From: Chrysochromulina tobinii | Taxonomy: Eukaryota > Haptophyta > Prymnesiales > Chrysochromulinaceae | DNA length: 15,325 bases | Reading direction: 5' to 3' | NCBI GenBank assembly: GCA_001275005.1 | Contig: JWZX01002725.1 | Coordinates: 1 to 15,325, forward strand | Shown: in pieces, positions 1 through 8,300 of the stretch | Layout: every line of letters begins with the position of its first letter | Position numbering within the stretch: position 1 is the stretch's first letter | Made by a program: the position numbers and the translations under genes | Notes under the pieces: model-generated | What the model was told of the DNA's origin: nothing | Databases searched by the model: none | The model's input: the letters and a program-made list of their open reading frames with translations, nothing else

Positions 1-2
1 TT

Positions 3-2313
3 GACATCAGCGGCGGCGAGTACCATGACAACATCGGAGGGTCAGCAGGTGCCAAGCATGTGGCCAAGATGCTTGGCGTCAACGGCGCCTTGACACAGGT
101 GCTTGCTTTAAGACCCCCAGAGTGCCTTTCCTGTTACTATAACCCTTGCCTTTGTTTTGAATGTATCGCAGCTGGACCTCTCAAGCAACGAACTGTGTCT
201 GCTCGATCGTTATGCGCCTTACACTGCAGAGGGGATCACAGCGATTGCCGACGCTCTGCGCGTCAATGGCGCGCTGACGGCCCTGAATTTGTCCTCTAAC
301 CGCCTCAAGGATGAGGGCGTGAGTGCAGTCTGCAAGGCCATCCAGAGTAACAAGGAGACCAAGCTTGCGTTGCTCAACTTCCAGAACAATGACATCGGTC
401 CAGTTGGAGGAAACGCTGTGGTGGCTATGGTAGCTGTCACAGGCGCGCTGACACGCGTCGATGTCCGCCGCAACCATATTGCGGGCGACGGCGCTGCGCA
501 GCTTGCAGCCGCTGTCCTTGGAAACCTCAAGATTGAGATGTTCAACGAGATCCCGATCAAGGAGATGCGCGCCGACTCGTTCACGGAGCTGAACCTGGAG
601 AAGTACGTCGGAGTCGAGGGAGGCATGGTCATGGCGGGTCTGATGCCCGTCATGGGCGGGCTGACGAAGCTGTCCCTGAAGCGGAACAACTTGGAGGAGG
701 AGGGCACTAAGGCCACATGCGAGGCTCTCAAACAGAACAAGACGCTCAAGGAGCTCGACATCAGCGGCGCCGATTGCGGCAACATCGGAGGGTCAGCAGG
801 TGCCAAGCATGTGGCCAGGATGCTTGGCGTCAACGGCGGGCTGACGTCGCTCAACCTCTCGTCGAATCGTATCGGAGGCTACTGGGACCGCGAACAGCAA
901 ACAAACGTCTTCACCCCTGAGGGGCCAAAAGCTATTGCAGATGCGCTTTTGGTCAATGGCGGGCTGACGAGCCTCAACCTCAGCTCCAACCAGCTGTGCG
1001 GCATCGGTTATCTTGGCAAGGGAACTTATACTGCAGAGGGCATCACAGCGATTGCCGACGCTCTGCGCGTTAATGGCGGGCTGACGAGCCTGGACCTCAG
1101 CTCCAACCAGCTGTGCGGCATCGATCATGCTGACAGAGGAACTTATACTGCAGAGGGGATCACAGCGATTGCCGACGCTCTGCGCGTCAATGGCGGGCTG
1201 ACGGCCCTGAATTTGTCCTCTAACCGCCTCAAGGATGAGGGCGTAAGCGCAGTCTGCAAGGCCATCCAGAGCAACAAGGAGACCAAGCTCGCGTCGCTCA
1301 ACATGGTCTTCAACAGCATCGGTCCAGTGGGAGCAAAGTCTGTGGCCGCCATGGTGGCCGTCACAGGCGGGCTGACGAGCATCAACCTGAGTGAGAACTA
1401 TCTGTGCGGCATTTGGACTGACAGCTACAGTCTGTATGGCGGCCAACATGGCACCTACACCGCAGAGGGCATCACTGCAATCGCCGACGCCCTGCGCGTC
1501 AATGGCGGGCTAACGAGCCTGGACCTCAGCTCCAACCTGCTGTGCGGCCTCGACAATCGTGGAAGAGGAACTTATACTGCAGAGGGCATCACAGCGATTG
1601 CCGACGCTTTGCGCGTCAACGGCGCATTCGGCGCATTGACGTCCGTTGAGCTCAGAGACAACAAGCTCGGGGACAAGGGCTGGGGCGCCATCTTTGCCGC
1701 CATCTGCGGCAACAAGGACAGCAAGATCACGTCCTTGAACGCGTACTACGAGAACATCGGCCCTGCTGGTGTCAAGCTGATCACCGAGGCGCTCCGCACG
1801 AGCGTCACTGGCGGGCTGACGGTGACCGACCTCCTGGGCAATAAGCTTGATGCGGAGTACGCCAAGATGCTCGCTGAGGTCGCCAAGCAGAAGGGCATCT
1901 CGCTCTGCGGCATCCGGCGCGACCAGACCACCGCTTACTTCTCCCACAAGGGCCTCAAGCCGCCCGATGCGATCCTGCTGGCGTCGGACCTGTCACAGAC
2001 CGTTGTCACAGGCTCGCTGACGAAAATCAATGTCAGCTGGAACAGTTTTGGTCCGGAAGGCGCCAAGGTGTTTGCAGATGCGTTGCGCGTCAATGGCGGG
2101 CTGACGAGCCTGGACCTCTCCAACAACTCACTATGCGGAGTGAACGTCTACACTGTGGAGGGAATCACAGCGATTGCCGACGCTCTGCGCGTCAATGGCG
2201 CATTGATCGAGTGTGACCTCTCGAACAATGGCATGGGCATTATGGGCAAGGAAGGGGAGGCCTTGATTCGGAAGGCAATGCAAGGAAAGGCTGGGTTTAA
2301 GCTCCGTATCTGA
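3..2313 (+). CDS. Leucine-rich-repeat protein, 3' part (5' end outside window)
   Basis: Two exons are visible, 3-98 and 172-2313, joined in phase 0 and ending in TGA; together they give 745 residues. The protein is almost entirely ribonuclease-inhibitor-type LRRs with the recurring pattern LTSLDLSSNQLCG followed by a helix GITAIADALRVNG. Six copies of that helix are nearly identical (around 225, 1030, 1148, 1459, 1576 and 2153). The join makes a normal repeat, LTQ then LDLSSNEL, which supports the intron. No signal peptide, membrane segment, NACHT or kinase domain is visible, but the N-terminus is missing. LRRs of this type usually bind proteins; the partner cannot be told. A shorter frame opening at 157 begins inside the intron and is not the start. 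Near-identical repeats suggest recent expansion by unequal exchange. I am sure of the LRR class and unsure of the role. Confidence 0.88.
99..171 (+). other. Intron in the LRR gene (73 nt)
   Basis: The donor is CAG|GTGCTT and the acceptor ATCGCAG|CTGG, with a T-rich tract (TTTGTTTT) and a plausible branch region (GTTACTATAAC) just upstream. It joins two LRR halves in phase 0. Unlike most introns in this window it has no decamer array and no shared 3' end, so it may be an older intron. Confidence 0.85.
223..1302 (+). repeat. 156-bp direct repeat within the LRR gene
   Basis: Positions 223-378 and 1147-1302 match over 156 bp with about seven mismatches by eye, encoding the same LRR block (TAEGITAIADALRVNG through SNKETKLA). 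Shorter copies of the first 45 bp recur four more times in the exon. The match at DNA level means recent duplication or gene conversion. Confidence 0.85.
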
Positions 2314-2879
2314 GATGAACAATGATTGAACGAGGTGGAGTCGGTGAGCCGTGGGGCGCGGGGCGCGACCGCAATTCCTCCCGCCGCCCCAGGGCGGGCC
2401 CGCGACCTCCCCGCCGCCCCGCCCTGCAGAGCAATCCCCCGTACCGCTACAGTACCCCGTACCCGCTAGCTACCGAGGTACCGTTACCGCTCGCTTATAT
2501 TAGTTTCAGAGAGCATGTCATGTTCGGTCGGTTGCCGGCAAGTACTCAGCGTCGGGTGGTCGGGTGCATACACGCAGGTGGGTGCGTATGTACGCATCGC
2601 ACACGCACGCCACGCGTGCGCACACCAGGACGCAAAGACGCGGCCGTGGGGTGCATGACCAAATTGAAATGCATGTAGTAGTTTGGGATTGGGTGCCAGA
2701 CTGAGCAAGAACCGCGCAAGAACCTCCTCGGTTGGCTTTCGTGCTGACCCCCAACATATTCATTCTTCGAGGGGCCGAAAGCAAGCGCGCGCGCTGAGCG
2801 CTTTCGTGGCTCGAAAAAAAAGTCCGCGCGTTCACAACTTCGCGTAAAAACTACCCTCGCAAACTTCCCGCCACTCCCA
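2314..2879. other. Intergenic region with GTACC cluster and TATA-like box
   Basis: This is the 3' flank of the LRR gene and the 5' flank of the next gene. At 2440-2490 the pentamer GTACC and close variants recur several times, followed by an AT-rich TTATATTA at 2495-2502, the best TATA-like match before the start at 2880. From about 2565 to 2640 there is an ACGCAC/GTGCGT-rich stretch. I see no credible gene on either strand. Confidence 0.5.
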
Positions 2880-3433
2880 ATGCCGGCCGTCAGCGTGCCG
2901 GAGCGAAGCGCGCGCCTCACGCAGGTCGAGTGCAACGCGCCGCTGAGCGGCGTCAACGCCCGCACGACGCTGCCGCATCCCTGCGGTGACATGCCGGACG
3001 CGGCGGCGGCCGCCGAGCTGCAGCGGCAAAAGGCTGCCCTCGACAAGTCCGAAAAGGAAGCGAAGCTCGCCGACTTCCATCGCGCGACCGAGCAGCGGCT
3101 CAAGCGCGCGGCGCTCGCGCGCAAGGAGGAGGCCGCACGGAGCCAGGCCGAGCTGGTGAAGCAAATGGAGGCCGCTTCCAGCGCGACGCTCATCACCCAT
3201 CGCCCCGCTCCGGGCGCGTCGCTCAGGCCGGGAGCTGCGCCCACCGAGCCCACCGAGGGCCCGCCCCCGCCGCCGCCGCCGTCGCGGCTCGAGATCATGC
3301 GGACCGGCCTCGCCGAGCAGGCCGCCGCCGCGCGCAGCCTCATGCTCGCGCAGTGCACCTCGCTCGACGTGCCCGTCATCGACCGCACGCAGAGCAGCGC
3401 CGCCGCCGCCGGCAGGCCTCCCATGCCGCCACT

Positions 3434-3470
<37 letters not shown>

Positions 3471-4551
3471 ATGGCGGCTGCCTCGCCGCGCGCGCTCCAC
3501 GAGCGCCCCAGCGAGCGCCCCTCGGTCCTCCGCGCCGTGCTCGCCACCGCCGCCCGCGCAGACCGCGAGGCCGCGCGCAAGGCCCGCCGCGCCAAAGCTC
3601 TCGAGACGCGCCGCGCGGTAATCTCGCGCGGAGATCGAGCCACCGTGATGGCCTCGTGTGGATGGCCTCGTGGGGATGGCCTCGTGTGGATGGCCTCGTG
3701 GGGATTGCCTTGAATGATGGCCTCTTGCCTTCCTCGTCCTATGGCCTCTAATGGCCACTGATTGCCTCTAATGGCCTCTAATGGCGCCTCTAATGGCCTC
3801 TAATGGCCTCTTGCCTTCCTCGTGTGGATGGCCTACGATGGCCTCCGATGACCTCCGATGGCCTCCGATGACCTCCGACCTCTGATGGCCTCTGATGGCC
3901 TCTGATGGCCCCCGATGACCTCCGATGACCTCCGATGACCTCCGACCTCTGATGACCTCTGATGAACTCTGATGGCCTCCGATGACCTCCGATGGCCTCC
4001 GATGACCTCCGACCGACACCCCTCGTTTGACCTCAGGTGCGCCGTGCCGAGCTCCTGGAAGTTGCCGCGACCGAGCGCGATGCTGCCCTGAGGGCGGAGC
4101 AGCTGCGGCGCGAGGTTGCGGCTCTAGAGCATCAGACTCTCATCCGCGAGGCGCAGGCGGCGCGCGCACAGCAGCAGCAGCAGCAGCGGCAGCTGCAGCA
4201 GAGGACCGTCGAGGGGGAGCGGTGCGTGATTGCACCCGATTGCACTTGATTGCCACGCTTGATTGCCCCGCGGATCACCGCTAATGGCCTCCGACGACCT
4301 CTGATTGCCTCTGATGACCTCTGATTGCCACCGTCGGCATTGCATGCAGGTACATCGAGGCCTTCCGCAAGCAGCTCCAAAAGGAGGTCAGCCTACGCGC
4401 GCGACCCCTGCCCCCCCTGTGCGCGTGCGCCCTCGATCCGCTTGAGAACCACACGGAACAATGCGCGCGCAACTGCGTCTTCTTCAAGAACCCGGCCGCG
4501 TATGGGCGCGCGCTCTCGGCGCTCTTCGTGCGCCCCATCGTGCTCGACTGA
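2880..4551 (+). CDS. Coiled-coil, proline-rich protein with Cys-rich C-terminal motif (possibly CCDC15-like)
   Basis: Three exons, 2880-3617, 4037-4221 and 4350-4551, join in frame to 374 residues. Residues 40-110 are a charged Ala/Lys/Glu coiled coil. Residues 130-200 hold two proline runs, the second followed by MAAAS. A second long helix runs from about 220 to 320 and crosses both introns without a break, including a glutamine run near 283, which supports the joins. The C-terminus has C-A-C, ENHTEQC, then ARNCVFFKNPAAY: Cys332, 334, 346 and 350, possibly metal-binding. That ending reminds me of the C-terminal signature of CCDC15, a centriole-lumen protein, which would suit a flagellate; this is from memory and only a candidate. 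The start is the first ATG, with a GTACC/TATA-like region about 380 bp upstream. The stop codon lies inside the first unit of a 29-bp tandem repeat. Confidence 0.78.
3618..4036 (+). other. Intron 1 of the coiled-coil gene: decamer-array intron (419 nt)
   Basis: The donor is GCG|GTAATC and the acceptor GACCTCAG|GTGCGC, phase 0. The body is a long array of about 10-bp units in the sense strand, first TAATGGCCTC and GATGGCCTCG forms, then GATGGCCTCC and GATGACCTCC forms. It has the same body as the family A introns elsewhere, though its last bases are GTTTGACCTCAG rather than CCTCATCAG. Confidence 0.82.
4222..4349 (+). other. Intron 2 of the coiled-coil gene (128 nt)
   Basis: The donor is GAGCG|GTGCGTGATTGC and the acceptor CATTGCATGCAG|GTACATC, phase 2. 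The body has decamer units such as GATTGCCTCT and GATGACCTCT. The acceptor contains TTGCATGCA, similar to the palindrome at the head of the family B core. Joining restores an Arg codon and continues the coiled coil. Confidence 0.82.
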
Positions 4552-4675
4552 GCTCGCGCCGAGCTCGCGACCTCGACTGAGCTCGCGCCGAGCTCGCGAC
4601 CTCGACTGAGCTCGCGCCGAGCTCGCGACCTCGACTGAGCTCGCGCCGAGCTCGCGACCTCGACTGAGTTCGCAT
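4546..4675 (+). repeat. 29-bp tandem repeat spanning a stop codon
   Basis: Units begin at 4546, 4575, 4604 and 4633 with a degenerate fifth at 4662; each starts GACTGAGCTCGCGCC. The first unit contains the last codons and the TGA of the coiled-coil gene, so the array repeats a piece of the coding end into the 3' flank. Confidence 0.88.
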
Positions 4676-4725
4676 CGATCTCGGCGCCCCTCGTCATCAT
4701 GAGCCTGCGCTGGGATGGCACTGGG

Positions 4726-4835
4726 GCGGCAGCATGCAAGTGCTCACCACGGCGGCGGCGCTAGGGCGGCCAAGGGATGGGCGGCAGCATGCAAGTGCTC
4801 ACCACGGCGCGCGGGGGCGGCCAAGGGATGGGCAG
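4726..4835 (+). repeat. Two copies of the family B intron core in intergenic DNA
   Basis: Two units about 55 bp apart (from 4726 and 4781) each contain GCATGCAAGTGCTCACCACG followed by GCG. This is the core found at the 3' ends of seven introns of the minus-strand gene further right. No pyrimidine tract with CACAG follows here, so these are not evident introns. Confidence 0.75.
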
Positions 4836-4854
4836 GGGGTGCGGGGACGGGCGG

Positions 4855-4971
4855 GCGCCATGGCGGGCGCCTGGTCGAGCTCGACGCGAGATGGCGCCAT
4901 GGCGGGCGCCTGGTCGAGCTCGACGCGAGATGGCGCCATGGCGGGCGCCTGGTCGAGCTCGACGCGAGATC
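4855..4971. repeat. 39-bp minisatellite, three copies
   Basis: Three near-perfect copies starting at 4855, 4894 and 4933, each beginning GCGCCATGGCGGGCGCC and holding TCGAGCTCGA, both palindromic. They lie between two convergent genes. Frames through them are repeat artefacts. Confidence 0.88.
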
Positions 4972-5312
4972 CCCCCGTGCGCGACACTTATCTCTCTCAA
5001 AGTAGACCAGCGTTGTGTCGTCTCGTCGCGTGATCGTGCATGTCAGATGCGAGATGGAGGTGTCATTGCAAGTGCCCCGGCCACACGGCCGCTCGTCGCG
5101 TGTATCTGTCAGCTATTACGACCTAAATCTCGCGCGGACGAAGGGGACGTGGTCGTGGATCCGATCCACCGTGCTGCTCCGAGCCGAACGGCCAAACCTT
5201 TTCGATTATGACAGGGCGTACAAGCTACAACCAAGCGAACGACGAAAACCGTCGCACAGACGCACACACGAAGCACCTTGCACACACACGATACCAGATC
5301 CCACCTTAGACG

Positions 5313-8300
5313 TTAGAGCTTCCTAAACGGGAAGCTCGCCGACGGGATCCCCCACGGCGGCGCGTGTGCTGACGGGCGGGGCCCGTGCGGCGGCGCCCAC
5401 GGCGGCGCGTGCGGGCTCATGCGTGACTCGACAAGCTCTTTCCTTTTTTGGTCTAGCTGAGCACGACGGCGCTCGGGTTCGGTCTTGGGTGGGGGCTGCA
5501 CCGAGATGGCGCCGAGATCGCGCCGAGATGGTGCCGAGATCGCGGTGCCCGTTCGATCTCGCGACTCGAGATTGTGAGCATCGCCCAAACCCCACACCAT
5601 CTTTTCGAACTGCTCGCGGCCGTAGACGCCGTTCGTGCCGATGGGCGACGCGAGCTGTGGGAACTCGGGCGGCGCGAGCTGTGGAATGAGGGGCGGCGCG
5701 AGCTGTGGGAAACGCTCACGCCCCCAGCGGCCACAGCCCGACCCACCCGTCGCCGGAGGCGCGAGCGCCGTATCGAGCGCCGTATCGAGCGCCGTATCGA
5801 GCGCCGTGTTGAGCGCCCGTGTCACCCCCGCCGGGTGCGCGCGCAGCACCGGCGGCGGCGCCCGACACGGCGCCGGAGGGCGGCGGGAGGGTAACGGCTT
5901 TGCACCGGCCCGCGTGTCCGGCACCGAGGTGTGAACATGTGGTGACGTGTGAACACGTGGTGACGTGTGAACAAGTGGTGACGCGGGGCATGCAGAGGGC
6001 GACGAGGCGTCTCCGGTGATCGGCGTCGAGGGCGGCGGCGAGATCGGCGGAGATGGCGGCGGCGAGATCGGCGGAGATGGCGGCGGCGAGATCGGCGGAG
6101 ATGGCGGCGGCGAGATCGGCGGAGATGGCGGCTCGCGAAGCGTAGGTCGACTCCACTGCGAGCATGGGCGATTTCAATGACGATCGCAATCAGTGTCCAT
6201 CAAGGGCAATCAGAGATGCACTCAGATACACTCAGATACACACAGATGCACTCAGAGGCACTCAGAGGCACTCAGATGCACTCAGAGGCCATCAGATGCA
6301 ATCACTCGCCTGCGAGCATCGCTCCGTCCGATGATAGTAGTACGTGCGCCCCTCCGCATCGCTGGCCTCCCGCCAGTCAGCGGGCAGCTCGCGCGTCGTC
6401 GTGGGCCGCTCGCGCGTCGTCGCGGTCGCGCGCGCGAACGCCGCAGCCGCGATCTCGGCGCTCGCAATCTCCGCCTCGAGCTCATCCTCCTCCCACTCGT
6501 CCTCGTCCTCAAGCGCCGTGCCGAGCGCCCCCTCCGCCCGTCGCGCTGCGTCCCACTCGTCCTCAAGCGCCGTGCCGAGCGCCCCCTCCGCCCGTCGCGC
6601 TGCGTCCCACTCGTCCTCAAGCGCCGTGCCGAGCGCCCCCTCCGCCCGCCGCGCTGCGTCCCACTCGTCCTCCTCCGCCCGCCGCGCCCCTCTACGCGTC
6701 GTGCCGAGCGCCGCCTCAGCCCGCCGCGCTGCTCCACGCGCCGTACCGGGCGCCATCGCCGCTTCGCGCGCCGTCACGGGCGCCGTCGTCGCAGGCGCTG
6801 TCTCGGGCCCGGCGAGCGGCGCGCGATACCTGATGAGGGAGGTCATCACAGGTCATCACAGGCAATCAGAGGTCATCAGAGGTCATCAGAGGCACTCCGA
6901 GGCAGCACTTCATGGAAACTTCGTGGAAACTTCGTGGACGTACCCGTACAGTTGGGTGAGCTCGATGCCAGCTGGAGTCGAGGCCGAGCGCTTGTGGTGT
7001 GCGTGGTCGCCGTGGTGGGCGCCATGTGCCGGTGGACGGTCCGCGTGCCCGGAGGCAAGGTACCTGTGGGGAAAGGGGTGGGGTTGAGCGCCGTGGTGGG
7101 CACACCCGCTGAGCGCTGAAGTGCCTGCCAAATTAGGCAGCGGTGCCTGCCGCAATCAGAGGCACTCAGCGAGGCTCAGCGAGGCAGCGGTACCTGCCGC
7201 CCGTGCCCACCACGACGCCCGTGCCCACCCCACCGCTGGCCGGTCCGAGCGCCGTCGTGGGCGCCGCCTGCGCATGCAAGTGCCCACCACGACGCCCACC
7301 GGCCGGTCCGGGCGCCGTCGTGGGCGCCTCCGGCTCGCCCTCGGACCACTGCTTGAGCTCGCGCACGAGCCTCGTCACCTCCCTGACCATCGCCACCTGT
7401 GGGGAGAGGGAAGGGCAGGGGGAGCGCCGTGGTGAGCGCTTGCATGCGAGCCTCGTCACCTCCTTGACCATCGCCACATGCAAAAATTCGGACCATCTGA
7501 CGGCTCTCAAATCACGTCGCGAATCAAGATCGCAATCCCGTCGCAATCACCTTCTTGGACTCTTGCGACAATCTCAATCTCAACCTCCGTCGCAATCACC
7601 TTCTTGGACTCTTGCGAGCCTGGCGGGAAGAGATCGCCCACCGGCCCGATAGGGCTTGGCTCCTCCGTGCGCATCTGGTTGATGAGCTCAAACATCACCT
7701 GTGGGGAGAGGCGCGGAGGGCGCCGTGCTGAGCACTCGCTCGCAACGCCTCAAAGCTCAGGTCTCACCTCGGCATCTCGAGCTCGAGCTCGATTCTCAAT
7801 CTCAACCTCAATCTCAATCTCACCTCGGCACGATCTCGATCTCAATCTCAATCTCAAACTCGATCTCAATCGATCTCAATCTCACCTCGGCGACGCTCGC
7901 CACGAGCTGCTCGCGCTGCTCGGCGTCATTGAGTTCGGCCTGTCGGTTGGCTGTGATGTTCTCGGCTAGCCTGCGCCCTACGGAGGCGAACTTGCCTAGG
8001 GTTGCAACGGTCGTCTCCATCTGATGAGGGACGCAATCGGAGGCACTCAAAGGCATTCAGAGGCACTCAGTGGCACTCAGTGGCCATCAGAGGTCATCCG
8101 AGGCACGCACCTGGAATTGCATCCGGTCGTACGAGTCGAGACCATCTGGTGTGGGGAGATGGCGCCGTGGTGAGCGCTTGGGGAGACGTTGCGATCTCTG
8201 AGGCGTCATCAGGCGTCATCAGGCGTCATCAGGCGTCATCATGCATCATCAGGCATCATCAGGCGTCATCAGGCGTCATCAGCGGCAATCCGTGGTCATC

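Larger units (their letters stand above)
4552..5312. other. Gap between convergent genes
   Basis: This 761-bp gap is the 3' flank of both the plus-strand coiled-coil gene and the minus-strand WW gene. Its left two thirds are the tandem repeats listed separately. From 4976 to 5312 the DNA is not obviously repetitive and has weak open frames with no recognisable domain; it probably holds 3' UTRs. I recognise no polyadenylation signal. Confidence 0.55.

Noticed and set aside
157-171. Start of the LRR gene at 157
   Set aside because: The TTG codon there lies in the intron. Joining 98 to 172 restores an LRR unit, and the frame to the left (3-98) is clearly LRR coding, so the gene extends out of the window.
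2546-3758. Minus-strand frames of 365 and 308 residues
   Set aside because: They are antisense to the coiled-coil exon, with Gly or Arg runs opposite the proline codons, and show no domain.
4715-5033. Frames of 96-144 residues over the 39-bp repeats
   Set aside because: All three phases are open because the unit length is a multiple of three and lacks stops. No domain is seen.
6177-7119. Long plus-strand frames rich in Arg, Ser and Pro
   Set aside because: They are shadows of exons 10-11 of the minus-strand WW gene and of intron decamers; the minus-strand frame gives a WW domain and consistent splice phases.
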